This document shows positions 11,644 to 22,294 of a DNA stretch of 64,000 nt, in pieces. Position numbers and translations under genes: made by a program. The stretch spans positions 56,014 through 120,013 of the forward strand of contig NW_019174027.1 in NCBI RefSeq assembly GCF_001642475.1, read 5' to 3'. Numbering within the stretch: position 1 is the first letter of the stretch; every line of letters begins with the position of its first letter. The DNA is from Fonsecaea monophora. Lineage: Eukaryota > Ascomycota > Eurotiomycetes > Chaetothyriales > Herpotrichiellaceae. The notes beneath the pieces were generated by a model. The model was not told where the DNA came from and made no database searches. It was given only the letters and a program-made list of their open reading frames with translations.

Positions 11644-12861
11644 CTACAATCCCTCACTATCCACCCTCTGCCGAAACTCCAAGATCTCCTTGGTCAACGC
11701 CTCGCCCTGCTCTAGCGCCATCATATGCACCCCCGGATCAACCTCCTTGTACACGACCAGGCTGCTGCCGCCCTTCTCACACGCCTCCTTCAGCCGGGTC
11801 ATCCACTTGGGTCCTGTACTCAGATCTTGCACCCCGCAGACCAGCAGCACTGGACACTTGATGCCGCCGCTCTCCAACCGATCCAACGTGTCTAGCCCGC
11901 TCATACATCGCCACGCGTCGCCCCAGTCCTTGACCGAGATCCTCTCGACGCACGAGCGTGCATAGCGAACACCCCATTCGTTTCGCGCGATGGCTTCGGG
12001 CGTGAACCACCGGATCATCGTCTCGGGGAGCAGGGGCGACACTGATCCGGCCTCCTCGGCCCTGGTGGCCCGGGTGACCCACGACGGCTGGCCTTCACCT
12101 GCGGTGGTGATGAGGCCGACCGAGCGTGTGGACTGTGGGTAGTTGAGCGCAAAGTACTGGGCGACGGCACCCCCGTAGGATTGACCGTAGACGTCGGCCT
12201 TGGGGATGCGCAGCTTGTCGAGCAGACTCTGCAGGTCGGCGGCGAGCTGGGTGAGAGAGTGCGCCGAGGGAGCGTGGGCCGCGTAGCCATGGCCTCGCAG
12301 GTCGTAGGAGATGACGCGCAACTGGCCACCACTGCCATCACCCGCTTTACTCGCCGCGAGACTGGCAAAGACGGCATCCCACATCCTCCGATCCAGGGCC
12401 AAGGCGTGAATGAGCACGATAGGCACCGCTTGCGTGTTCTGAGGATCCGAGTCGCGCACCACCGTCTTATGCCTCGTGCCCTGGTCGGCCCCAACTAACA
12501 CCTCCTTCTCCAGATGATGCAGCCTGCCGCGCAGCGACTTGAGCACGCCCTCGACGCGCGCCCGCATCGCGACAGCCCGGGCGGCCCCGACACTGAAGCT
12601 GGACTGGAAGACGACGTTGTGGATCTCGGACTCGGTGGCACCGTAGTGCAGCGCCGTAGCGACGAAGTCTTCCAGCGTGGTCGTCGTCGTGTCGGCGACG
12701 GCGAGGTTGCTGCTGCTGCTGGTGGGGCTGGAGACGGGCGCTTCGTGGGCGATCTGCGCCATGAGGCCCAGCAGGGCGCATTCGCGGTAATTGAGCGACG
12801 AGGTTGACACGAGGTCGAGGAACGCTGCGGGCGGTTTGAAGGACGAAGATGGTGCTGCCAT
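11644..12861 (-). CDS. Carboxymuconolactone-decarboxylase-like / alpha-beta hydrolase fusion
   Basis: 405 aa, intronless, two domains. Residues about 10-115 resemble the carboxymuconolactone decarboxylase/AhpD fold: ECALLGLMAQIAHEA, then a Ser/Thr linker, then HYGATESEIHNVVFQSSF and a helix rich in Ala, Val and Arg. Residues about 145-405 are an alpha/beta hydrolase with VLIHALALDRRMW, SYDLRGHG, nucleophile elbow GQSYGG (Ser228), an acidic residue in VCGVQDLS, and His379 in DPGVHMMAL. The hydrolase resembles 3-oxoadipate enol-lactonase (PcaD type). Family knowledge: in some bacteria PcaL joins the same two activities of the protocatechuate branch, but with the hydrolase first. Here the order is reversed. 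An aromatic-catabolism role is therefore attractive but inferred. I see no AhpD-type CxxC pair in the N-terminal domain, so it may be structural only. Confidence 0.78.
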   Translation of the reverse strand: MAAPSSSFKPPAAFLDLVSTSSLNYRECALLGLMAQIAHEAPVSSPTSSSSNLAVADTTTTTLEDFVATALHYGATESEIHNVVFQSSFSVGAARAVAMRARVEGVLKSLRGRLHHLEKEVLVGADQGTRHKTVVRDSDPQNTQAVPIVLIHALALDRRMWDAVFASLAASKAGDGSGGQLRVISYDLRGHGYAAHAPSAHSLTQLAADLQSLLDKLRIPKADVYGQSYGGAVAQYFALNYPQSTRSVGLITTAGEGQPSWVTRATRAEEAGSVSPLLPETMIRWFTPEAIARNEWGVRYARSCVERISVKDWGDAWRCMSGLDTLDRLESGGIKCPVLLVCGVQDLSTGPKWMTRLKEACEKGGSSLVVYKEVDPGVHMMALEQGEALTKEILEFRQRVDSEGL

Positions 12862-14175
12862 TTTGTCTTCTTTTTCTCCTTTGTGTCAAGTTTCTTCTAC
12901 AGATGTCCTGATCTTGTGGTTTTGGGGTTGGTTCGTCCCTTTGATTCTGTTTTTTTCTGCCAGTCAAATAGGTCCCTCCACACCGCGCAGAAGAGAAGTA
13001 ATACTTCCTCGCCCGACCACTTGAGGAAAATTGAACGTGGAATCAATTCCCGGCCCCGGCCCAAACACTGAGCAAATAGAATGGAAGAATGAAGAAGATG
13101 ATCCTCAAAGGACGGGTAGCCAGTAGTAGAATGTCCAAGACGACAAGACGAAAGACGACAAAGCCCCCGCCTTGCCCCAAAAAGAGTCAACTCGGAAGTC
13201 AAACAGATGGTACCACCTACTCTCTTTCTTTGTCTCTGGGTGCGCGCGCGCGTGTGTGCTTGTTCCGTAGAAGAGACCTAACTAAGAATTAGAAAGACCG
13301 GGATCAACAACACCTTTTTTTTGCCCCTCTGCTTTTTCTCCCTCTCCACCTAAAAGCAGTCCTGCGTAATCCTCAATTGGGGAAATGGGATGGTGAAGGG
13401 TTTTTTTCCTTCTCGGAATGTGAGGGTGATATCGAATCGCGTCGAGTCGGAAAACGGCAAGTGGGAAACAAACAGAGTAAGGATAGGAATAGGAATAGGA
13501 ATACCGAGTAATTGAGAGGAATCATGCATTGCGATTATTCAGCTCCCGGACGTCTTGAGTTTCTCCTTACTCGTGGGTAGAACCTATGGACCACGCAAGT
13601 ACGAGTAATTGGGTAAACTTGTCTATCTGGTTCTGGTGCTGTACTACAGCAAAGGGACATCTCATATCCTTTGACCCTTTCTATACTATATTACTCACAT
13701 GGATAATGTGATATCAACCACCCCTACCACTTCCGCTACCGCTGCTGCTGCTGCTTCTACTCCTTGGTCGCCAGGCCGGCGTAAGAGCGAGAGCGAGAGC
13801 CAGAGCGAGAACGAGATGCAAAGTCGGAGGTGGATTTGAGTTTCGGAATGGGTTTGGAGCAAGAGTTGGAGAAAAAAGCCATGTCAGTGGCTTGTCAGTC
13901 ACATATCTGAGCGGAGTTTGACCGGCCGAACAAGTATGTCCCGAGTACGCGGTATTATGGATTTGTACCCCAACACACAAGGCTGGACGAGGCTGACAAA
14001 GCTGACTAGTCGCCTTGACGACTTTGCACCCAGCACCTAGTATGCAAGACCCAGCGTGAAGCACCATACGAGCAGGTATTATGTAGGTAGACACAAGCCC
14101 GAGTGGAAACCTCACTGGCTCTCTGACTCTCTCTCCTCTCCTCTTCTCCTTTTCTATAAAGGAGAATATGGAGGA
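12862..14175. other. Intergenic with simple repeats
   Basis: About 1.3 kb between two minus-strand genes. It contains a GCGCGCGCG run near 13242, an AGGAATA repeat at about 13481-13503, a GAGAGCGAGAGC-type purine repeat near 13786-13815 and a GCTGCT repeat near 13739. No supported gene. Confidence 0.5.
13481..13503. repeat. AGGAAT hexanucleotide microsatellite
   Basis: About three and a half copies of a GGAATA/AGGAAT unit in intergenic DNA upstream of the CMD-hydrolase gene. Confidence 0.7.
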
Positions 14176-16206
14176 TTATTTATAATAGAAATCTTGCTGG
14201 ACTTGGCCAGTCCCCTCCGTTAACACGCGCAATTTCTCCCGGATATGCAGCGTGGCCGCATCACCCTCACCGCGGAGCATGCACGACGCATCCAGCGCCC
14301 GTCGGAGCCAGTATACTGCATCGGCGTCAACTCTAGCGCCAGCTTCTCCCTCGCTCCCGACACTCAACTCGGCTAACTCGGCCATGTCCTCCATCGCGTA
14401 CGCGGCGCGCGTGTCGGGAAAGTTCACGCCCTGGAGGAGCTGGTAGTTCTGGATGACGGACAAGCACAGCGCACGCGCCACCGTGGGCTGGCCGAGGTCC
14501 TTGTGCACGTGGACCAGCTCGGTGAGAGCGATACATAGGTCCGTCATGACTGCGGTCATGGGCCGGTGTTGGTATTGGTAGAATATGTCCGCGCCAGGAC
14601 GCGTCGATGATGATGATGACGATGATAATGCCAAAGTCAGGCTTAGCGCCTGTTCGGTCGCCTCGACCAGGATTTCGCCTTGCTGCTTTGCCGCGTCGAG
14701 CCGCTTGGACCGCCGCAGCAGGCTGACCAGCGAGCGGTGCACGGCAAATGTGGTGTGGTGGTGGCGACCCAGCGTCTGGGTCAACACCTCCAGCGTCAGA
14801 TGCGACGCCGCCTCCGACACCGCGGCTGCTCCGCCGAGTTGATTGTCCTCCCTGGCCATCTCGCGGCAGATGACGGCCAAGGGATGCTGCGGGGACTGCA
14901 GCTTGATGGCCGCCATGCCGGCAAGATAGCGCAGCAGCGTGCTCCGCACCTGTGGGTACACTCTGGTGTTGACGGGTGAGAGCACGGTGAAGACGCTGTT
15001 CAGAAACAGTTGCGAGGTGGTAAACATGTCGTCTCCGACCAGCGCGCAGGCCTGGTTTAACAGGGGCCACGCCAGGTCGGGGCATTGCTTCTTGAGAAAG
15101 TAGATGCCGGACTTGACGTTGGACCAAAACGCCGTGGCGTGGCCGTTGTTGTCGATGGACACGGATTCTGCCGTCGAGGGGTCCATGACTTTGAGGTAAT
15201 ACATCCGCGTCTGCTGCAGGATGAGTTCTGCGTTGAATTGGTTCTTGGGTGGGAAAGTCGGTGGACTTGGGGTTGGAGTAGGGGTAGGTGTTTCGACAGC
15301 TAAGCCGTCAGGGTGTCTGGCGTGGTCGGATTGCGACGACGAAGGCGTCAGTGAGAGGGAAGTCGTATTCCCCGATCCAGCGGGTGTGGCACTGGATACC
15401 TCGGAAGGTCTCACAGGGACGCGAACCATGTCGTCGTCTCCGCCAGAATTGGACGAAGGGAGAGAATCCTGCTGCTCGTCGTCGTCGTCGTCGTCTTCAA
15501 AACGTGTCCCGTGAATCCTCTGCTTTGGCCGCGCACGAATCGGCTCCTCACCACGCTTCGGATCCCTGAGATGTCGCAGCACGCGGTGCAACTTGACCGG
15601 GCGGCCCTCGAAGGTGATTTGAGAGGCAGGCCGGTTCTGGAGGTGCGCCTGGGCGATGCGCGCGGCGAGCAGGTCTTTTTCCTCGGCGCGGTAGTTTTTG
15701 CGTATGTTCCACTGGTTGAAGCGGGTGTTGTACATGCGTTTTCTGTTGAGGTGGTGTTAGTTTGGAGAGGGAGGAAGTGAGTGAGTGAGAGAGCAGGGAA
15801 GGTGGAAGTATCAGTGTATATACACATGGATATGGATATACATAGACCAGAAACACACACATATACTACCGTATATCCGTATGTATGTATGTCTAATTAT
15901 GTGCTCCTTATCCCCCCTTATGAGGTCCACCACCAGCACCACCGCTGACACCTCCTCCTCCATCAACCAAGTCTCATCCACTGACTAGTGACTGGCCCAG
16001 GGGGGGGGGGGGGGGGGGGGGAATACCTACGTCGCCTTGAAGCGATACTCGCGCTCCATGATCCTCTGGACCTCCTTGAGCGGCAGCTCCCGGTCGCGGT
16101 ATAAATGCGTGATAATGGCGCGGTGGGCGAGCCATTCCTGGGGCGTCTGCGGGACCGTCGCCCTCGCATTTGCGGCCGCGGTCACCGGTCGTGAGGGATC
16201 AGCCAT
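14176..16206 (-). CDS. Clr5-domain protein
   Basis: Two exons on the minus strand: 16206-16031 and 15742-14176; 580 aa. The intron is 288 nt, long for this window, with a GTAGGT donor and CAACAG acceptor. Splicing rebuilds the Clr5 domain at residues about 20-80: TPQEWLAHRAIITHLYRDRE, LKEVQRIMEREYRFKATKR, MYNTRFNQWNIRKNYRAEEK. After this come an Asp-rich run and a Ser/Thr/Pro-rich linker, and then a long helical, Leu/Ala-rich C-terminal half reminiscent of TPR-like arrays. Family knowledge: Clr5 was first described in fission-yeast heterochromatin silencing; in Pezizomycotina the domain heads many proteins of unknown role, some in transcription. The start MADPSRPVT is the Met nearest the domain. 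The intron carries a 22-nt homopolymer (see the repeat entry). Confidence 0.82.
16000..16021. repeat. 22-nt poly-G (poly-C) tract
   Basis: Twenty-two consecutive G on the plus strand, inside the intron of the Clr5-domain gene. On the coding strand it reads as poly-C beginning 10 nt into the intron. It is the longest homopolymer that I noticed in the window. Confidence 0.95.
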
Positions 16207-16912
16207 TGTAGCGGACGAACGAGGGGTTCTCCTTCTAGCGATCCGGGTATTCAGAAGCAGAACAAGAACAGCAACAACGAAAAAATGCCTGGAGAGTCTG
16301 AGTGGAAAGTGAGCAGACCGTGATGAGCTGAGCGGAGTGGTGGAGCGGTACAAAGGTTCCAGACAACCAGAATACACGGCCAAAGGCGAGCAAGAGCGCG
16401 AAGGATTCGGGTTCGTGATCGAAAAGGGTTCAAGATGGTTGGAATGGCCTTGATATGAGACCGTTGTGATATCAAACTCCAAACTCCCATTTGACCCGTG
16501 CAGGTCTGTGTTTTCACTTGTGCAAGTAGTCGCTAGTCAGAGTAGGACGAGGAGTACGAGGAGTCATGCGACATAGCTTGCCTGCATCTTCTGTGGTGAT
16601 GATCCGGATGAGGCTGTGCTCGTGCCTTTGAGTGGCGAAGCCTTAGCAAGATATACGCTACAAAATCCCCATGCATTAGCAGCCACACAGATCAACCAAT
16701 TAAAAAGACACCCTCCACAAAAAGTTTGCTTCACAGCATTCCATCTGCTTGGACAATATAGTGTCACTCTCACAAGGCTTGTACAAAAGTACCGCCCAGC
16801 ACAGTCCAGTCCACCAGCCCATGGTATCGTGATCCCAAAGACTCGTAGCTTCTCCTAGTCATTTCTTCCCACTATTGTACAAGATATTACAAGGCCGTGG
16901 CATCCTCGTCTC
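16207..16912. other. Upstream region of the Clr5-domain gene
   Basis: About 700 nt between two minus-strand genes. It holds the Clr5-gene promoter/leader and the GPCR 3' region. In-frame upstream Met codons exist (to 16482), but the Clr5 domain does not need them. No other gene is seen. Confidence 0.5.
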
Positions 16913-18370
16913 TCATCTGGCATGGGCCAACGTTGGACCCGAGCTCATCATTGCCTGTCTCATATCCCCCTCCTCGTTTCCGTAGTTCACAACCCGTTTA
17001 CTCCCATGCTTGCTCGCTGTAATATTTGCTCTCGTGTCGTGGGAGCCAAGCACTCGGTGATTGTGTTTGGACAGCGCGAGTGCTGGTGTGGTCCTATCTA
17101 GACGGCCAGCTCGAGGTCCAAAGAGATTGGTTCGAGTCTCCTCCCAAAGCGTCTGACAAGCCGGCAAGCTGGTCACAATGTAGATGATGGTATTCCAAAA
17201 CCCCTGCAGTGGAAGCACCAGACCCGAAGCAAAGTCGAGTCCGAAGACAGAGTCATCTGGCCAGACCAGAGTATACACTCGGTTGACGGTGGAAGGAACC
17301 CTGACTTTGTCAGTCCAGGCAGCTTATGAGATGTAGAACAAATACATACCATGTGCAGAGGAGAGCAAGGAAGAACAACATTGCCGTTTTGCAATAACTC
17401 ATAGTCGCCTTGTTCGCGTCCAATGTTCGAATTGGTGGTCTCTCCACAACCACATTGGTGTTTGTTTGGGCTACATTTGTAGATGGCGCATCCTCGTGGT
17501 AGGTGTTCCGTGGGGACCTCAAATTGCGCTGTTGGCTCGGTGCATGCGAGTGAGGAACTTGACTGCTGATGGTGACCTCATACGTCTTTGGAGACACAGG
17601 AGAGGTCGGCAGTTGATTCATTGCATAGCCGTTGGACGGAATATCGGCTCTGGCCTCGCTCTGATTCAAAGAAAGGAGGTGCCTGCGCCAACGAAAGACT
17701 ACCACGCCCACCTTGACGTAGATAAACATGGTCACAAGAATGATCAGCCACACTGGTCCATAAAAGGTTGCGATTCGGAGCGCATTCCACTCCGTCGAGA
17801 CCCAGCACCAGAGCTGTGAAAGAGTTAGCCAGCACAACCTCCATGGCAAGACACACATACGACTGCATCCCCATACACTTTGCCCTTGCCGTCAGAACTG
17901 ACAAACAAAAACACCAAAGCTGGCACAAAGGGAACACCATAGCAGGCTCCTAGGTATCTCCACTCCAGGCCTCGAATTTGCGACGCGTCGTACTGTCGAA
18001 AGAAGGAGAGGTACACATTGCACGCCATGGCGAAGGTCCATAGCGCATCAGCAGGCAAGAACCTATTTCAGCATGAGCAAGGCCGACAGAATGAGGGGCA
18101 GCAAAAATCTCACCAGTGAATCAAAAAGCCCTGGAATTGACACAACGGGGATGTCACCCCCAGCTTGATGCCAGACCTCGCAATCAGGGTCGCCACATTG
18201 GCAAACAGGTTCCCCCATGCAGCATAAAACACCAGTCGGTTGATGGGTTTCCGAAACTTGCTGTCTGAAAGAAACGTCGCAATGATGAATGCGGCTCCAA
18301 AAACAGAAAACACAGAGGTCACTCTCTCAGTCGCCACCAGGGCATGGTCCTGTGAGGCTGTAATAGCCAT
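16913..18370 (-). CDS. cAMP-receptor-like G-protein-coupled receptor
   Basis: Four exons on the minus strand: 18370-18114, 18062-17861, 17813-17350, 17300-16913; 436 aa. All three introns (51, 47 and 49 nt) are GT-AG and phases close. Seven hydrophobic segments are seen: FSVFGAAFIIATFL, LVFYAAWGNLFANVATLI, FLPADALWTFAMACNVYLSF, YLGACYGVPFVPALVFLF, IATFYGPVWLIILVTMFIY, TAMLFFLALLCTW and the last around FGLDFASGLVLPLQGFWNTI. FRKPINRLVFYAAWGN after TM1 is typical of the Dicty_CAR/fungal CRL receptor class (A. nidulans GprH-type). A long intracellular loop 3 (about residues 215-295) is Ser/Pro/Asn-rich. The start chosen, MAITASQDH, sits just before TM1. The ligand is unknown; glucose or amino-acid sensing has been proposed for the class. 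Confidence 0.88.
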
Positions 18371-18532
18371 GTTGAACGCGATATGGAGGCTGCGACCAGA
18401 CGAGCATACCGAAACAAGCTCAAGAGGGTCCAAGGTCAAGACTTTGCGGGTTGCGGGGGAATCGACCTGCTTTTGTCTCTGTCTGCATCGATATGCCACT
18501 GTATGTATAACGTCTGTGTCCCAGGGATCCAG

Positions 18533-18580
18533 GGACCCAGTGACCCAGTGACCCAGTGACCCAGTGACCCAGTGATCCGT
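18533..18580. repeat. 8-bp tandem repeat (TGACCCAG)n
   Basis: Four perfect TGACCCAG units (18541-18572) flanked by one imperfect unit on each side. It lies about 165-210 nt upstream of the GPCR start codon, so it may be in the leader or promoter. The unit length is not a multiple of three. Confidence 0.9.
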
Positions 18581-20207
18581 AGTGTCCTCGTTCACTGTTT
18601 GCCACAGAAGTGGCCAAGGGGTTGCAACTTCACCCGTCTCCACAACCACCACCACCGGGGTCAGAAATTTTCGAGAAGCAAGCCGTCTCCGCCAGGGCAA
18701 CTCGGTCGATTCGCTGACATGTGAGAGAGACAATGACTCTGCCGGGGTCGGTCTGGGGACAGAGGACGGTGGTCGACATTGAAACGGCTAGAATGTATCG
18801 GGGATGCGCCTTCCGTATGTGCAGTGGTGGATCTAGCAACGACTCCACCGGTGGAGCGGAAAGAGAAGTTACTATGGTTCATTGATCAACGTTGCAGAAA
18901 TTCGCAATGGCACGAGCCGGGGTGCTGGGGTGCTGGGCGTCATTCCGCAAGTGGTCATAGTGGCAGTGGTAGTAACAAGGAGAAATGCCCGAGGTGCAGC
19001 AGATGCCCTTGCCATGCCGTACTCAGAATGGGAAGATGATGCAGGGTCACATAATCGTCTAGATCAGACTGTTTGATCGACGCAAGGTTGTTGACCTTTG
19101 GGAGAGGCTGGTTGTCACATGCGTGGGCAGTATTGAGATAGCCAGGACTCCCATCATGTGCGCTGAGATGTATGAGTAACGTCCGAGAAGGACAAAGAGG
19201 TGTTTTGCACTTCCGACCTGTAAGTCAAAGTCAAGGGCATGATTTGCGCCGTCTGCACCATGTCTGTGTCAAGGACAGGAAAAGGTCTGGGGATTTCATG
19301 CTCTAGAGAAGCCCTCACAAGACCGCGCTCGGTTGCTCGGCAAGACTTGAGAGGGCAAGACTCGAGACGATTGTGCCTGAACGTAAAGACTGCGGGTGGG
19401 GACACCCTTTTCCCCAGGTTGAAGAAGACGTCCAGGACGGTCGGTGTAAAGGAAGCTACTGCAGGTACAAAAGTCCCAGACGAGGCCTAATCCGACCGAA
19501 AAGCCGGGGACATAACATTCGAGTCGCGTGATAGACAATAAGTTAGGAGTACTCGTACTTGGCTGCGCTGGACCAAGACTAATGAGGGAAGGTGCTATAT
19601 TGACTGTTTCGACGATTCGCAGGGAATGGCTGGTAGGATTGCGCGAGTGAAACACCATATCGTAGCAATAGAAGAACGAACAGTTCATCCCACTGGCCGC
19701 CTGATTGCGTTCCGGGGTTGAGCCTCGAGTGTTGACTGGTGTGGCGTCATAAAGGTTTCCACCGGCGATGAAAAATCAATCCCAACGCCTACCGAGACAG
19801 CAGTCTAGCACGGCCTGACTAGTCCATCTGAGGAAACGGACTATTGAAACACTGGGTCGTAGAGAATGGTCAAGGGTACCCAGTTGCATGAACATGCCCA
19901 GTGACCCATATCTGATTCTGTGCGTGCGCCTATGACTTTTTCAAGCTCTGACAATAGACTGAGACTTGCGATGCTCAGAGTAGGTGAAGGGGAGGAACAA
20001 CTTTGTAGTCGGGGTGTCCGACCAGAACCCGTTGAACGCGCGAAACAGCTCTTTCTATATTTGACCATCTGACTCCTTTCACCTGTTTTCCGACCTGTAT
20101 CTGAACTAGGCTACCATCACGGCCGGGTACGGGCTTTCCTGTAACTAAAATATGATCGTGGAGGGGTTGGTTTCCTGCTTGCTGCATGAGATTTCCACAG
20201 GGCATCA

Positions 20208-20218
20208 GTACTCGGTAC
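20208..20218. repeat. Short palindromic element GTACTCGGTAC
   Basis: An 11-nt near-palindrome. Related copies occur in other intergenic regions (see 33109-33119 and the findings). Confidence 0.6.
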
Positions 20219-21661
20219 TGAAGCAATCCCATGACTTTGCAGTGTGGGGGCTCGTGGTGGAGGATCCAAAATCTGACGGTGGGAATTTCTCAAGGTACGA
20301 GGGAGATCATAATTGATGTTTGTGTCATTATCGGTGGACTTGATGATCGTCATTCCCCCAGAGACAGTGGATGGGCGGGTGGGTTGGTGAGTATCCCAGT
20401 GCATTGTCATGTCAGGGGGGTGAAAGACGCTCCCGCCCTGTTGGGTACGTGGTCCACATTGCATTGTGCGAGTATCCCAGTGAGCCTGGTTAAACGGTCA
20501 AAAGGGGGGACAATACCACAGGGGGATTAGTAGTAGTACCCGAAGCAGCTGCTGCAGCTGCAGCAGTATGGAGTGTCAAGGGGGCAATAGTGGTAGTAGT
20601 GGGTGGCCACTGACCAGGTGCAAGGGAGACGATCCCGGCTAAAAGGGAGAGAGAGAGAAAAAAAGCCTTCGACATCAAAAGAGGATGTTGCCCCGAGGCT
20701 GCCGCCACGAGCCACACTTACTTCTCCTCTGCCTTTTTATTTGCTCTCAGTGGCGCTTTGGTGATGGGGGAATATTATACGAGGGGTTGCAAGCTGTAAA
20801 TTTATTGTATCGTGCTAGTGTGTGACCGAGTAGAAAGTAAGCCAAGGAACCAGTGGCTCCAACGGTCACGGACCTGTAATTCCACACATTATATCCGACT
20901 GACGAGTCCTCAGCGCAGAGATCGCAACAAAGGTCTCCTCGTAGGTATTCGTGGGATGGTACACAACAACTTGAGATGAGACGAACGATTGCCTGCGAGC
21001 CAGGCACACACACAGATACACGTATGCTGGGCGGGTAGCATTCATCTCGGCGTCACCGACTGTATGTACTGGGGTTCCTGACCTTCCATTCCCACATTGG
21101 TTGCAATCTACAGTACCTACGAGCAAATCCCCTGTCTCCTTTTTTCGTCATGTCCATTGCTCACTTCCTCAAAGTATCCAGCAATGACGAATGGGGGGTT
21201 CGGACAATACCCATTTGGGACGAAAGAGTGGCAGTTCTATCCAGCTCGCCAGAAGTTCTGGGTGGTATCGAGTACATATGTACGAGCGCAAAAGATCTGC
21301 ACTGATCAGCAGCAACTTACCTACCTAGGCTGTTGTTGAGGGACCAGACGAAGATCGCTGAACGAAAACCAATCAGCAATCAATAGGATAAATCGTGAAG
21401 AAATGAAACCCTGTGATAAAAGTGGGAATGTCGCCGACTGCGAGGCTCCAGAGGTCCCATTTTCAATACCTTTCCCTCAAGACGTATAAATAAACGAACG
21501 CCATGCAAAGAAGCCGAATCCTTCATTCAACGTCTCCGCTGGTAACGCGATAACTCAATTCCTTGACCATGACACCACAGACCACATAACAGCAGGTTCA
21601 TATTTGCCCGTCTTGCTAACAAGACAAAATGATCCCAACGACCAAACGGACATCATAGTGC

Positions 21662-22294
21662 TCATCTCTTCCCTGCATCATTCTTCGTGTGATACCTGGG
21701 CACCCTCTCATAAGCATTAGGGCTAGGTTTTCTCCTCCCCTTGCCCTTCCCATGATCACAACCGTCGTTATGATTATGGTGGTCACGAGGATGGTCGTGT
21801 TTTCTCCCTTTCCGGTTCCCGCTCATTCTCGCACCGCCGTCGTCAGGACTGTCACTACCGCCCGCATCGCTATCACTATCACTCGAGGAATCACTCGAGC
21901 TGTCGTCTTCACTGGAACTCTCGCCAAATTCCCGGGGTTTGTGGTAAATGCAGCACACTTTGCTTGATTTTCTGCCCAGCCCTTCGTTGTCTACCACGTC
22001 TTCTGCCCAAGTGATCTGTCTGCGGCGCCCTCGACTCGTGTTTGTGCTGGATCCGGCAGCGGTGGCATCATGTGCCCCACGGAGACGCAGGATGAGCGGT
22101 TCGGGCGAGACTGATCGTGACGAGGCGGAATCGACCGGAGTGACGGTCTGGGTTGCCGAACCTGACGTGACGCGCCGCGAAGGCGAAGCTGCGAGCAAGG
22201 ATGGGCCTATATGTCTGGCACCGGTTGGTCTGGACGGATGATGGGACGAATTCATGGCTGATGGTTGACCCGACGGGGCTGTAGATGAGGACAT
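21662..22294 (-). CDS. YPI1: YPI1, type 1 protein phosphatase regulator (inhibitor-3)
   Basis: 210 aa, intronless from the chosen start [12 protein letters not shown]. The diagnostic inhibitor-3 block is intact: [19 protein letters not shown] followed by [18 protein letters not shown] (about residues 110-147). Family knowledge: Ypi1/inhibitor-3 binds the PP1 catalytic subunit (Glc7) through an RVxF-like site in this block, with Sds22 as partner, and regulates nuclear PP1. After the block come a Ser/Asp/Glu run, then a basic His-rich tail ([12 protein letters not shown]), common in fungal members. An in-frame extension to 22564 lacks conservation and includes a leader-like sequence, so I prefer the downstream Met. 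Confidence 0.9.
   Translation of the reverse strand: MSSSTAPSGQPSAMNSSHHPSRPTGARHIGPSLLAASPSRRVTSGSATQTVTPVDSASSRSVSPEPLILRLRGAHDATAAGSSTNTSRGRRRQITWAEDVVDNEGLGRKSSKVCCIYHKPREFGESSSEDDSSSDSSSDSDSDAGGSDSPDDGGARMSGNRKGRKHDHPRDHHNHNDGCDHGKGKGRRKPSPNAYERVPRYHTKNDAGKR

Larger units (their letters stand above)
18371..21661. other. 3.3-kb gene-free region upstream of the GPCR
   Basis: Lies between the GPCR start and the 3' end of YPI1, both on the minus strand. No conserved coding sequence is seen in any frame. It contains an 8-bp tandem repeat (18533-18580), a GTACTCGGTAC palindrome (20208-20218) and a CAGCTGCTGCAGCTGCAGCAG stretch near 20547. It could hold a long receptor promoter/leader or an unrecognised noncoding RNA. 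Confidence 0.45.

Noticed and set aside
14333..15127. 264-codon minus-strand frame
   Set aside because: Shifted frame within the Clr5-domain gene.
18110..18733. In-frame N-terminal extension of the GPCR through the TGACCCAG repeat
   Set aside because: The extension translates the repeat into low-complexity sequence with no family match; MAITASQDH right before TM1 is the natural start.
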